Shown here: positions 56,537-64,000 of the stretch, one piece after another
Layout of the letters: each line of letters starts with the position of its first letter
How positions within the stretch are numbered: position 1 is the first letter of the stretch
Assembly: GCF_022179725.1 (NCBI RefSeq)
Contig: NZ_BPRC01000001.1
Span: 372,001 to 436,000, forward strand
Source: Methylorubrum aminovorans
GTDB taxonomy: Bacteria > Pseudomonadota > Alphaproteobacteria > Rhizobiales > Beijerinckiaceae
Reading direction: 5' to 3'
Length of the DNA: 64,000 nt
Translations under genes and position numbers: made by a program
The notes under the pieces: model-generated
Databases searched by the model: none
What the model was told of the DNA's origin: nothing
Seen by the model: the letters and a program-made list of their open reading frames with translations, nothing else

Positions 56537-58107
56537 GCACCGACGACCTGACTCCCCGCCAGACCGAGGACGTGCTCCACCGCGAGGTGCGCGCGCCCTC
56601 CGACGAGAGCGAGCGCGGCCCCGGCGGCGAGCGCCTCCAGCACGCGGAAGCCGCCTCGAAACCGATCCGCGCCGACGCGCCGCGCGAGCCGCAGCCCCGC
56701 GGCGCCAAGGTCCGCGGCAACAAGCCGATCGATCAGGCGGAGGCCGCCGAGCGCTTCCTCGCCGCGCCGCTCCACCAGAAGGCCCATGACGAGCGGCTGT
56801 GGGACGTGCGCCGCAAGCGCGATGTCGCCGCCCATGGCATCCCGGAATGGGAGGAGCTGCGCGAGCTCGCCTCGCAGATCAAGACGCATACCCTGACCCA
56901 CCTCGACCACTATCTCGAGCAGTTCGAAGCGGCGGCGAAGGCCAACGGTGTCCACGTCCACTGGGCCGAAGACGGGGCGGCCCATAACCGCATCGTCCTC
57001 GACATCCTGAAAAAACACGGCGCCAAGTCGCTGGTGAAGTCGAAGTCGATGCTGACCGAGGAGTGCGGCTTCCGCCACTTCATGGCCGCCCACGACATCG
57101 ACGTGATCGAGACCGATCTCGGCGAGCGCATCCAGCAACTCGACGACGAGGAGCCGAGTCACGTGGTGATGCCGGCGGTCCACAAGACCCGCCTCGACGT
57201 TGCCGATGTCTTCGCCCGAACGCTCGGGACCGATCCGGACAACGACGACGCCCACTACCTTGCCGAGAGTCAGCGCGAGACCACCCGCCCGCTGATCCTC
57301 AAGGCGGATGCCGGACTCACCGGCTGCAATTTCGCCATCGCCGAGACCGGCACCGTCGTCACCTGTACCAACGAGGGCAATGCCGACCTGTCCGGCAACG
57401 TGCCGCCTCTGCAGATCCACTCCATCGGCATCGAAAAGCTGATTCCCCGTGTCGAGCATCTCGGCGTCTTCATCCGTCTGCTGTCGCGCTCGGCGCTGGG
57501 CTCGCCGATCACCCAGTACACCTCGCATTTCCGCGGGCCGCGGGCGGGCACCGAGATGCACATGGTGCTGGTCGATAACGGCCGCTCCGAGCGGCTGGCG
57601 ATGGAGGAATTCTGGACCTCGCTCAAATGCATCCGCTGCGGCGCCTGCATGAACACCTGCCCGGTCTACCGGCGGTCCGGCGGGCTCTCCTACGGCGCGA
57701 CCTATTCCGGCCCGATCGGGCTCATCATCGACCCGACCTTCAACAAGCGGAAATACTCGACCCTGCCGTTCTCCTCGACCATGAACGGCTCCTGCACCAA
57801 CGTCTGCCCGGTGAAGATCAACATCCACGAGCAGATCTTCGCGTGGCGCAAGGTGCTGGCCGAAGAGCACCAGATCCCGCTCCTGAAGCAAGGCATGATG
57901 AAGGCGGCTGGCGCGGTTCTCAGCCGACCGGCGGCCTACCGCGCCGCGATTCAGACCGCCGACTCGGCGCTCCGCGTGCTGCCGCGCTTCGCCGTTTACA
58001 ATCCAGCCAACACCTGGGGGAAGAAGCGCGAGATGCCGCACGCCCCGCGTCAGAGCTTCCACGCGTGGTACCGGCAGAACCGCATGAAGAAGGGGAGCGA
58101 CGCGTGA
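56533..58107 (+). CDS. lutB: Lactate utilisation Fe-S protein LutB (YkgF-like)
   Basis: A 524-residue protein. The first [4Fe-4S] motif CIRCGACMNTCP (Cys366, 369, 372, 376) is complete. The second is STMNGSCTNVCPVKI, where Cys421 and Cys425 remain but Asn418 occupies the place of the usual first Cys, so this site may be degenerate. About 45 extra charged N-terminal residues precede the conserved DQAEAAERFL segment. LutB is usually near 475 residues. It is coupled to lutA and lutC by overlapping start/stop codons. Confidence 0.92.
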   Translation: MSTDDLTPRQTEDVLHREVRAPSDESERGPGGERLQHAEAASKPIRADAPREPQPRGAKVRGNKPIDQAEAAERFLAAPLHQKAHDERLWDVRRKRDVAAHGIPEWEELRELASQIKTHTLTHLDHYLEQFEAAAKANGVHVHWAEDGAAHNRIVLDILKKHGAKSLVKSKSMLTEECGFRHFMAAHDIDVIETDLGERIQQLDDEEPSHVVMPAVHKTRLDVADVFARTLGTDPDNDDAHYLAESQRETTRPLILKADAGLTGCNFAIAETGTVVTCTNEGNADLSGNVPPLQIHSIGIEKLIPRVEHLGVFIRLLSRSALGSPITQYTSHFRGPRAGTEMHMVLVDNGRSERLAMEEFWTSLKCIRCGACMNTCPVYRRSGGLSYGATYSGPIGLIIDPTFNKRKYSTLPFSSTMNGSCTNVCPVKINIHEQIFAWRKVLAEEHQIPLLKQGMMKAAGAVLSRPAAYRAAIQTADSALRVLPRFAVYNPANTWGKKREMPHAPRQSFHAWYRQNRMKKGSDA

Positions 58108-58709
58108 GCGCCCGCGACGCGATCCTCGCCCGGCTGCGGACTAACCGCCCGGCCGGCGACTTCCCGCTTCCCAAGGTTCCGACCTTCGTGCCGCTCGTGG
58201 GTGATGACTACGTGGCCGAGTTCACCGAGCGCCTGGGCAAGATGGGCGGCCGCGTCGAGCGGGCCGGCCCCGCCTCCGATCCCTTCGCGACGGTGCGGTC
58301 GCGCTTCGATGGGGCGCGGGTGATCGCCTCCGCCGTGCCGGAATTCGCCGGAAACCGCGATCTCGCCGCCGTCCGCAAGCCGGGTGATCTGGCCGATGTG
58401 GACGTCGCGGTGGTGCGCGCCCGCTTCGGCGTGGCCGAGACCGGTTCGGTGCTGTTCACGCAAGACGACCTGATCGTGAATTCGGTCGCCTACCTTGCCC
58501 AGCACCTGATCGTGCTGCTCGACCCCGACGATATCGTCGTGAACATCCAGGCCGCCTACAAGCGACCCGACTTCGCCCAGGCAGCCTACGCCGTGCTTCA
58601 TACCGGGCCGTCGGCCACTGCCGACATCGAGGGCGTGCTGATCCACGGGGCCCAGGGCGTCCGCTCGCTCACGGTTCTGCTGTTGCAGCGCAAAAAACAG
58701 GCAGCCTGA
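58104..58709 (+). CDS. lutC: Lactate utilisation protein LutC (YkgG-like)
   Basis: A 201-residue soluble protein of the LUD family: SARDAILARLRTNRP at the start, VAVVRARFGVAETGSVLF and LIVLLDPDDIVVNIQAAYK, and ATADIEGVLIHGAQGVRSL. It starts with GTG overlapping the lutB TGA by 4 bp. LutC is needed for lactate growth in Bacillus. Confidence 0.93.
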   Translation: MSARDAILARLRTNRPAGDFPLPKVPTFVPLVGDDYVAEFTERLGKMGGRVERAGPASDPFATVRSRFDGARVIASAVPEFAGNRDLAAVRKPGDLADVDVAVVRARFGVAETGSVLFTQDDLIVNSVAYLAQHLIVLLDPDDIVVNIQAAYKRPDFAQAAYAVLHTGPSATADIEGVLIHGAQGVRSLTVLLLQRKKQAA

Positions 58710-58796
58710 GAGCGGAGCCCACGGACCGTCCGCGCGTTTGCGGCCAAATGCCTCGTTCAAGCGAGGCCGCGCCCCGCAAATCTTCGGAGATCGACC

Positions 58797-59657
58797 GTGC
58801 GCTTCAAGCTCGGCTGCAGCCTCGCCTACGCGGTGAAGAGCCCAACGACCTTCATCTTCAATGTCGAGGTCGCGCATCTGCAAAGCCTCGACATCGTCAG
58901 CGAGAGCCTGACACTGTCGCCCGATCTCACGCACCGGGTTTACGTCCATCCCGATCAGAAGAACCGCTATCTCGGCGTGAACGTGCAGCCAGGGCCGTTC
59001 TCCCTCGACTACAATGCCGAGGTCGCACTCAGCGTCACCCGCGCCGACCCGGCCGCCATCGGCGAGACGCCGGTCTACGAACTGCCCCTCGATATCCTGC
59101 CCTTCCTTCTGCCGAGCCGCTTCGTCTCCTCCGATCGGCTGACGCCTTTCGCTCAGGCCGAGTTCGGCGCGCTCCCGAAGGGGCACGAGCGGGTCAACGC
59201 GATCTGCAACTGGATCCACGACCACATCGCGTACCAGCGCGGCGCGAGCGATGCCGAGACGACCGCCGATGAGACGCTGCTCCAGCGGGCGGGCGTCTGC
59301 CGCGACTTCGCCCACCTCGGAACCGCCTTCTGCCGGGCGCTCGGCATCCCGGCGCGCTTCGTGAGCTGCTACGCCTACGGTCTCGTACCGCGCGACTTCC
59401 ACGCTGTGTTCGAGGCCTATCTCGACGGGCGCTGGTGGCTGTTCGATGCGACGCGCCAAGCCCATCTCGACGGGCTGGTCAGAATCGGTGTCGGCCGGGA
59501 TGCCGCCGAGATCGCGTTCTCGACGCCCTTCGGTGTGATGGAGCCGACCGGCATGGAAATCCGCATCGACCGGGCCGATGGCGGCCCGGAGCCGGCACAG
59601 CGGACGGTCGATGCCATCTCGACCGAGGCGCCGGTCCCGCATGCCGGCGCTGTGTGA
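58797..59657 (+). CDS. Transglutaminase-like protein with intact Cys-His-Asp
   Basis: A 286-residue protein related in layout to the one at 53041-53880. It has an N-terminal beta domain, then GVCRDFAHLGTAFCRALGIP (Cys168), DFHAVFEAYLDGRWWLFDAT (His202, Asp217). All three triad residues are present. The start is GTG, with GGAG about 8 bp upstream. It lies 87 bp after lutC on the same strand and could be read through from it. The substrate is unknown. Confidence 0.87.
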   Translation: MRFKLGCSLAYAVKSPTTFIFNVEVAHLQSLDIVSESLTLSPDLTHRVYVHPDQKNRYLGVNVQPGPFSLDYNAEVALSVTRADPAAIGETPVYELPLDILPFLLPSRFVSSDRLTPFAQAEFGALPKGHERVNAICNWIHDHIAYQRGASDAETTADETLLQRAGVCRDFAHLGTAFCRALGIPARFVSCYAYGLVPRDFHAVFEAYLDGRWWLFDATRQAHLDGLVRIGVGRDAAEIAFSTPFGVMEPTGMEIRIDRADGGPEPAQRTVDAISTEAPVPHAGAV

Positions 59658-60049
59658 TCACGCTTCGCAATCGATGGTCGAGGCAGAAAAATGAAATTTT
59701 TTGCATCGACGACGGATTAACCGGCAGGATCGTCCGTCTGTCTTGATGTTCGGGTTATCCGGACGAATCTCCAACTCAACCCGCCCGGTCCCATCCGCGG
59801 CGGGTTTTTCTTGTTCTCACCCCGATGCCGGGAGGCCGCACAGATGATGCGCGACACCACCCGAGGTATGTGGTATCAAAATACCGTAAGGCCAAGCGCC
59901 TTCGTTTCATTACGGTTTTCTGCGTTCCAAGCTGGGATCGCGCCTTGACGCCGCCGCAAATCCTCCGTAGTGACCCTCCCGCACGCCGCTGCGTCCTCAC
60001 CCGACGCGGCGGCGCCTTGTTTCAAACGTCACCGGCACGGGAATCGGCC
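59658..60049. other. rplM leader region
   Basis: This 392 bp gap holds a terminator at 59778-59809 that closes the preceding unit, and then about 240 bp that should contain the rplM promoter. GTGGTATCAAAATACCG (59871-59887) includes a GGTAT-CAAA-ATACC hairpin. No L13/S9-type autoregulation structure could be assigned by eye. Confidence 0.5.
59778..59809 (+). terminator. Rho-independent terminator before rplM
   Basis: AACCCGCC, 13 nt loop, GGCGGGTT, then T's. It ends the lut/transglutaminase unit. Confidence 0.8.
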
Positions 60050-60511
60050 ATGAAGACCACTTCGCTGAAGCCCGCCGACGTCGACAAGAAGTGGGTCGTG
60101 ATCGACGCCGAGGGCCTCGTGGTGGGCCGTCTCGCTTCGATCGTGGCGATGCGCCTGCGCGGCAAGCACAAGGCCGCCTATACGCCCCACGTCGATTGCG
60201 GCGACAACGTCATCGTTATCAATGCGGACAAGGTGAAGTTCACCGGCCGCAAGTACGACCAGAAGGTCTACTACCACCACACGGGCTATCCGGGCGGCAT
60301 CAAGGAGCGCTCGGCCAAGTTCATCCTCGAGGGCCGGTTCCCCGAGCGCGTGGTCGAGAAGGCTGTCGAGCGCATGCTGCCCCGCGGCCCGCTCTTCCGG
60401 CAGATCCTCGGCAACCTGCGCGTCTACAAGGGCGCCGCGCATCCCCACGAGGCCCAGCAGCCGCAGGCGCTCGACGTCGGCTCCCTCAACCGTAAGAACG
60501 TGAGCGCTTGA
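60050..60511 (+). CDS. rplM: 50S ribosomal protein L13
   Basis: A 153-residue ribosomal protein: [54 protein letters not shown] and [20 protein letters not shown] are textbook L13. The ATG at 60050 gives the normal length. It is co-transcribed with rpsI, whose start lies 2 bp after the stop. Confidence 0.98.
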   Translation: MKTTSLKPADVDKKWVVIDAEGLVVGRLASIVAMRLRGKHKAAYTPHVDCGDNVIVINADKVKFTGRKYDQKVYYHHTGYPGGIKERSAKFILEGRFPERVVEKAVERMLPRGPLFRQILGNLRVYKGAAHPHEAQQPQALDVGSLNRKNVSA

Positions 60512-60513
60512 TC

Positions 60514-60999
60514 ATGGCGACCCTTCAGTCCCTCGCCGATCTCAATCGGGCGAACACCCAGACGAGCAACCCCGAGAACGAGGCGCCCGTCCACGTCCAG
60601 AAGCTGGATGCCCAGGGCCGTGCCTACGCCACCGGCAAGCGCAAGGACGCGGTCGCCCGTGTCTGGATCAAGCCCGGCAACGGCACCGTCGTGGTCAACG
60701 GCCGTCCGGTCGAGACCTACTTCGCCCGTCCGGTGCTGCGCATGATCCTGCGCCAGCCGCTGGAGATCGTCGGCCGCGTCGACCAGTACGACATCACTGT
60801 CACGGTGAAGGGCGGCGGTCTTTCCGGTCAGGCCGGCGCCGTGCGCCACGGCCTGTCCAAGGCCCTGACCTACTACGAGCCGGAGCTGCGCTCGCCGCTC
60901 AAGCGCGAGGGCTTCCTCACCCGCGACCCGCGCGTCGTGGAGCGCAAGAAGTACGGCCGCAAGAAGGCCCGCCGCAGCTTCCAGTTCTCGAAGCGCTAA
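60514..60999 (+). CDS. rpsI: 30S ribosomal protein S9
   Basis: A 161-residue ribosomal protein: [66 protein letters not shown] and a final FQFSKR. About 30 extra N-terminal residues are typical in Alphaproteobacteria. A TTG at 60508 is rejected in favour of ATG 60514. A terminator follows. Confidence 0.98.
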   Translation: MATLQSLADLNRANTQTSNPENEAPVHVQKLDAQGRAYATGKRKDAVARVWIKPGNGTVVVNGRPVETYFARPVLRMILRQPLEIVGRVDQYDITVTVKGGGLSGQAGAVRHGLSKALTYYEPELRSPLKREGFLTRDPRVVERKKYGRKKARRSFQFSKR

Positions 61000-61024
61000 G
61001 GCGTTTCGTCGGCGACGATTTTGG

Positions 61025-61054
61025 AGGGCGGGGCCGCGAGGCTCCGCCCTTTTT
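61025..61054 (+). terminator. Rho-independent terminator after rpsI
   Basis: AGGGCGGGGCC, CGCG loop, AGGCTCCGCCCT, then T's. The stem is about 10 bp with one wobble pair, 25 bp after the rpsI stop. Confidence 0.85.
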
Positions 61055-61094
61055 CGTGTCCTGCCGTTATCCCGCATCGAGGCGAGGCTGTCGC

Positions 61095-61469
61095 ATGAAG
61101 AGGGGAGGGAGCCCGGACCGTCCGGCGGAGGCTACTGCGATCTCGGATCGGCGCACCCTGGTGACGCAGGCGCTGGCCCGGCTCGCCCCGCGCCTGCCGG
61201 ACTTCGAGGCGGAAACGGTGGTGGACCGGGCGCTTCGGAGTCCCGGCCTGCGCGGCGCCGTGCCGGAGAATGCGGCTTGGCTAGCGCTCACCGCATTCGC
61301 CCGTCACGCCTTCACCGAGTATGACGATCTGCTCGACGAGGGCTACGACCGTGACAGCGCCCGCCACTTCGTGCTCGACGACATGAACGCGATGCTGGCC
61401 GAGTGGGGCTGCCGCCGCCGCGTCTCCGAAGAGGCCGAGGTCGGCGAGGACGAGCTCCCCGAAGAGTGA
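61095..61469 (+). CDS. DUF2293-like protein
   Basis: A 124-residue acidic protein. ALTAFARHAFTEYDDLLDEG, then YDRDSARHFVLDDMNAMLAEWG, is the DUF2293 motif (RHxxTDYDxLL ... RDxAR ... V...NxxLxxWR). The function is unknown. The ATG at 61095 is chosen over a GTG at 61056. The C-terminus is strongly acidic. Confidence 0.8.
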   Translation: MKRGGSPDRPAEATAISDRRTLVTQALARLAPRLPDFEAETVVDRALRSPGLRGAVPENAAWLALTAFARHAFTEYDDLLDEGYDRDSARHFVLDDMNAMLAEWGCRRRVSEEAEVGEDELPEE

Positions 61470-61552
61470 GGGGTAAGCCGGCCGTCGCCGCTTGCCCGCT
61501 TGCCGACCCTGGGGCAGGGAGGGCCATCCTCGCACTCGAAGAAAGGCCTTCC

Positions 61553-61762
61553 ATGAAGCTCAGCGCGCGCAACGTCCTCAAGGGCAAGGTCGTCTCGGTC
61601 GAGAAGGGCTCGACTACGGCGCATGTGAAGATCGAGATCGCCAGCGGCCAGGTCGTCACCTCGGCCATCACCAATGACTCGGTCGATGCGCTCGGGCTCA
61701 AGGTCGGCGGCGAGGCTTACGCCGTGATCAAGAGCTCCGACGTCATCATCGCCGTCGACTGA
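61553..61762 (+). CDS. Molbindin (Mop-domain) protein
   Basis: A 69-residue Mop-domain protein that binds molybdate or tungstate as an oligomer: MKLSARNVLKGKVVSVEKGS, then TTAHVKIEIASGQVVTSAIT and VIKSSDVIIAVD. Formate dehydrogenases and other Mo/W enzymes of methylotrophs create demand for such storage, but a link here is inference. GAAAGGCC precedes the ATG. Confidence 0.93.
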   Translation: MKLSARNVLKGKVVSVEKGSTTAHVKIEIASGQVVTSAITNDSVDALGLKVGGEAYAVIKSSDVIIAVD

Positions 61763-61772
61763 GTGTTCAGGT

Positions 61773-62651
61773 TCACCCGTCGATCGCCAGGGCGATCCCG
61801 TGCCGGGCGGTTGCGCCCGGCGCCATCAGGCGCTGCGAATCGCGCTCCGCCAGCTCGCCGTCGAAACCTGCCCAGTCAGCATGGCCGGTCCAGGCTTCCA
61901 GCGACAGGAACGGCGCCGTCGGCTTTGTCCAGACCGCGAGATGGGGAAAGTCGTCCATCCGCATGGCGATGGCTTGGCCATTCGGCGCCTCGAACCGCAT
62001 CGAACGGCTGCGCGCGTTCAGGAAGACCAGCGCCTCGGTGAACAGCTCCGGGTCGAGGTCGAGCCGCGCCCCATCGAGGGGCAGCGCACGCTCGCTGCGC
62101 ACCAGCAGCCCGCCCGCGCCGACCTCGGGCACGAACGGCCGCTCGGCCTCTTCGAACAGAACCGCGTAGCCGCCGCCGGCGCGGCGCTCGCCATCCGCGA
62201 AGGGCCAAGGAAAGGCGGGGTGGAAGCCGAGGGCGTAGGGCAAAGGCGTTTCGCCCGGATTCTCGACGCAGATCCTGAAATCGAGCGCCCTGGGGGCGAT
62301 GCGGGCCTCGATGGTCAGCCGGAACGGGAAGGGGAAATGCGCCCGCGTCGCCTCGTCGTCGCTCAGGCTGAGGGAGACCGAGTTTTCGCTCTGGCCGACG
62401 ACAGTGAAGGGGAGGTCGCGGGCGAAGCCGTGCTGGGCCATGGGGTAGCGTCGGCCATCCACCTGGACCTCGCCCCCGGCGGAGGCGCCCACCACGGGGA
62501 AAAGCCACGGCGCGCTTCGGTTCCAGTGCTCCAGATCGCCGTTCCAGAGGTATTCGTGGCCCTCGACCTGCCAGGAGATCGGCTCCGCCCCCCGGAGCGC
62601 GATCCGCGCCGTGCTGCCGTCCTCGGCCCGAATTTCGACCGTCTCGTCCAT
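61773..62651 (-). CDS. Aldose 1-epimerase-family protein
   Basis: A 292-residue beta-sandwich protein of the GalM/LacX-like group. EGHEYLWNGDLEHWNRSAPWLFPVVG, MAQHGFARDLPFTV, YALGFHPAFPWPF (catalytic His) and FLSLEAWTGHADW (Glu) are the family features. It probably interconverts sugar anomers; LacX-like members have uncertain substrates. The gene converges with the molbindin gene and lies 60 bp after the ABC exporter gene on the same strand. Confidence 0.9.
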   Translation of the reverse strand: MDETVEIRAEDGSTARIALRGAEPISWQVEGHEYLWNGDLEHWNRSAPWLFPVVGASAGGEVQVDGRRYPMAQHGFARDLPFTVVGQSENSVSLSLSDDEATRAHFPFPFRLTIEARIAPRALDFRICVENPGETPLPYALGFHPAFPWPFADGERRAGGGYAVLFEEAERPFVPEVGAGGLLVRSERALPLDGARLDLDPELFTEALVFLNARSRSMRFEAPNGQAIAMRMDDFPHLAVWTKPTAPFLSLEAWTGHADWAGFDGELAERDSQRLMAPGATARHGIALAIDG

Positions 62652-62711
62652 CGACGCTGTCCCCCGTGGCGCTTCTTCACTGGAAGCGATAGCCGGGTCG
62701 AAGCGGACCCG

Positions 62712-64000
62712 CTACCGATCCGGCACCGCGACGGCGCGGTCCGGCGGCGGAGACGCGGCCGGGTCCGCGATGACCTGCGAGGGCGGCCCGGAGGCGACGA
62801 TCCGCCCATCCTCGACGACATGGACCGTGTCGGCCCGGCGCAGCGAGGTCAGGCGGTGGGCGATCATGATGATGGTGCGCGTTCCGCCGAGCGCACCGAG
62901 TGCTTCCATCACCGCCGCCTCGGTCTCGCCGTCGAGCGCGCTCGTCGCCTCGTCGAACACGATGACGTCGGGGTCGTGATAGAGCGCGCGGGCGATGCCG
63001 ATGCGCTGGCGCTGACCGCCGCTGAGCCGCGCACCGCGCTCGCCGACGCCGGTGTCGTAGCCGTTGCCGAGGGCGGCGATGAAGTCGTGCGCACCGGCGA
63101 GTCGCGCGGCGCGTTCCACAGCCATCCGATCGAGTTTCTCCGGCGCGATGCCGAGGGCGATGTTCTGCGCGATGCTGCCGTCGATCAGGAACACGTCCTG
63201 CGGCACGTAGCCGATCCGATTCTGCCAAGCCGGAAGACTGTCCGCGTCGAGCGGCCGTCCGTCGATGAGGATACGCCCTTGGGTCGGCGTGAGGATGCCG
63301 AGGATCAGGCCCACCAGCGTCGATTTTCCCGAGCCGGTGCGGCCGACGAAGCCGATTGTGGTGTGGGCCGGGATCGTCAGGTCGATGCCGCGCAGGGTCG
63401 GGCGGCCGGGTTCGTAATCGAACGTGACGCCGTCCAGGTGGATCGTCTGTGTGAACGGCAGCCGTTGCGTCGTGCGGGCAGGGCGTTCGCGCTCGCCCGC
63501 CAATGCATCGACGATCAGGCGCACGCCGGGCAGGTGGAAGCGCAACTGCGAGACGGAGGTGAAGATGTTCTGGAAGGCCGGCAGCATGCGGTAGCCGGCG
63601 AAGGCGAACAGGCCGAGCAGCGGCAGCATCCCCGCCGTGTCGATGCCCTGCGTCAGCGCGAACAGAACCACGGCGATGACGCCGCCGAAGGCGAGCGATT
63701 CGATGACGAAGCGCGGCAACTGCCCGGTCACCAGACTGGAGGCGAGGGCGTGGGCGTAGGAGCGGGCGGGGGCATCGAAGCCGGCGGTGAATGTCTCCGC
63801 GCGGCCATAGAGCTTGAGTTCGGTCAGCGCTCCGAAGGTCTCCTGCACCACGCGGTAGCGCCCCTCGTTGCCCGCCACCGCCCGCGTGCCGAGCCGGGCA
63901 AGCCGCGCCCGCATCACGAGGTAGATCGCGACGTAGAGTCCGCCGAAGCCGCCGCCCAGGATCAGCGCGAGTCGCGGCTGGTAGGCGATGAGGAAGATCA
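62712..64000 (-). CDS. ABC exporter, permease-ATPase fusion (partial)
   Basis: The start lies beyond the window. At least 429 residues are visible: part of the six-helix ABC membrane domain, then a nucleotide-binding domain with GFVGRTGSGKSTLVGLILG (Walker A), IGYVPQDVFLIDGSI (Q loop), RLSGGQRQRIGIARAL (signature), DVIVFDEATSALDG (Walker B) and MIAHRLTSL (H loop). It resembles exporters of lipids, polysaccharide or peptides. The C-terminal 20 residues are a polar tail. Confidence 0.93.
   Translation of the reverse strand, partial: IFLIAYQPRLALILGGGFGGLYVAIYLVMRARLARLGTRAVAGNEGRYRVVQETFGALTELKLYGRAETFTAGFDAPARSYAHALASSLVTGQLPRFVIESLAFGGVIAVVLFALTQGIDTAGMLPLLGLFAFAGYRMLPAFQNIFTSVSQLRFHLPGVRLIVDALAGERERPARTTQRLPFTQTIHLDGVTFDYEPGRPTLRGIDLTIPAHTTIGFVGRTGSGKSTLVGLILGILTPTQGRILIDGRPLDADSLPAWQNRIGYVPQDVFLIDGSIAQNIALGIAPEKLDRMAVERAARLAGAHDFIAALGNGYDTGVGERGARLSGGQRQRIGIARALYHDPDVIVFDEATSALDGETEAAVMEALGALGGTRTIIMIAHRLTSLRRADTVHVVEDGRIVASGPPSQVIADPAASPPPDRAVAVPDR

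Overview
The window looks like chromosomal DNA of an alphaproteobacterium of the Methylobacterium/Methylorubrum type (order Hyphomicrobiales). The reasons are uniformly high GC with GC-rich third codon positions, an EcfG-type general-stress sigma factor, a CckA hybrid kinase, CtrA-like boxes (TTAA-N7-TTAAC), an alphaproteobacterial LexA-type box before recA, and an acetate-uptake block typical of C1/C2 metabolism. No rRNA, tRNA, CRISPR array, insertion sequence or prophage was seen. Nearly all of the window is ordinary core chromosome; the only clearly AT-rich patch is upstream of recA (about 43.24-43.42 kb).

Layout. 0-7 kb: the tail of a histidine kinase, then acs, a DUF485 protein, actP and an MHS-type transporter with a large loop insertion (acetate and other short-chain acid uptake and activation). 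7-14 kb: an orphan Flp pilin, a DUF3072 protein behind a perfect EcfG-type promoter, ilvE, a divergent petP-petR-kinase operon, an aminotransferase and a DUF1236 protein. 14-16 kb: a possible NepR-like small protein, mscL and an EcfG-family sigma factor whose N-terminal extension itself resembles NepR. 16-25 kb: gyrB, an MBL hydrolase, a YciA-like thioesterase, several small proteins, an RhlE-type RNA helicase, an RTX-repeat protein and sseA. 25-38 kb: a heparinase-like protein preceded by a CtrA box, purH, a DUF937-like protein, a MATE pump overlapping a KefB-type antiporter, ispH, thrB, a 1-Cys peroxiredoxin, an AlgH/YqgE protein and a zinc peptidase.

38-52 kb: alaS, recA with an SOS box, cckA, and the flagellar run flgB-flgC-fliE-fliQ-fliR-flhB, divergent from fliO. 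The flgB/fliO promoter region has a CtrA box between two identical-architecture palindromes. 52-64 kb: an FAD oxidoreductase, a transglutaminase-like protein, ccmCDG (cytochrome c maturation), lutABC (lactate utilisation), a second transglutaminase-like protein, rplM-rpsI, DUF2293 and molbindin proteins, an aldose-1-epimerase-like protein and a truncated ABC exporter.

Three regulatory themes link these genes: general stress response (EcfG and NepR-like proteins, with EcfG-type promoters), CtrA/CckA cell-cycle and motility control, and LexA control of recA. The most promising lead is the EcfG-family sigma factor with a NepR-like N-terminal segment. Function calls come from reading motifs by eye; no database search was possible.
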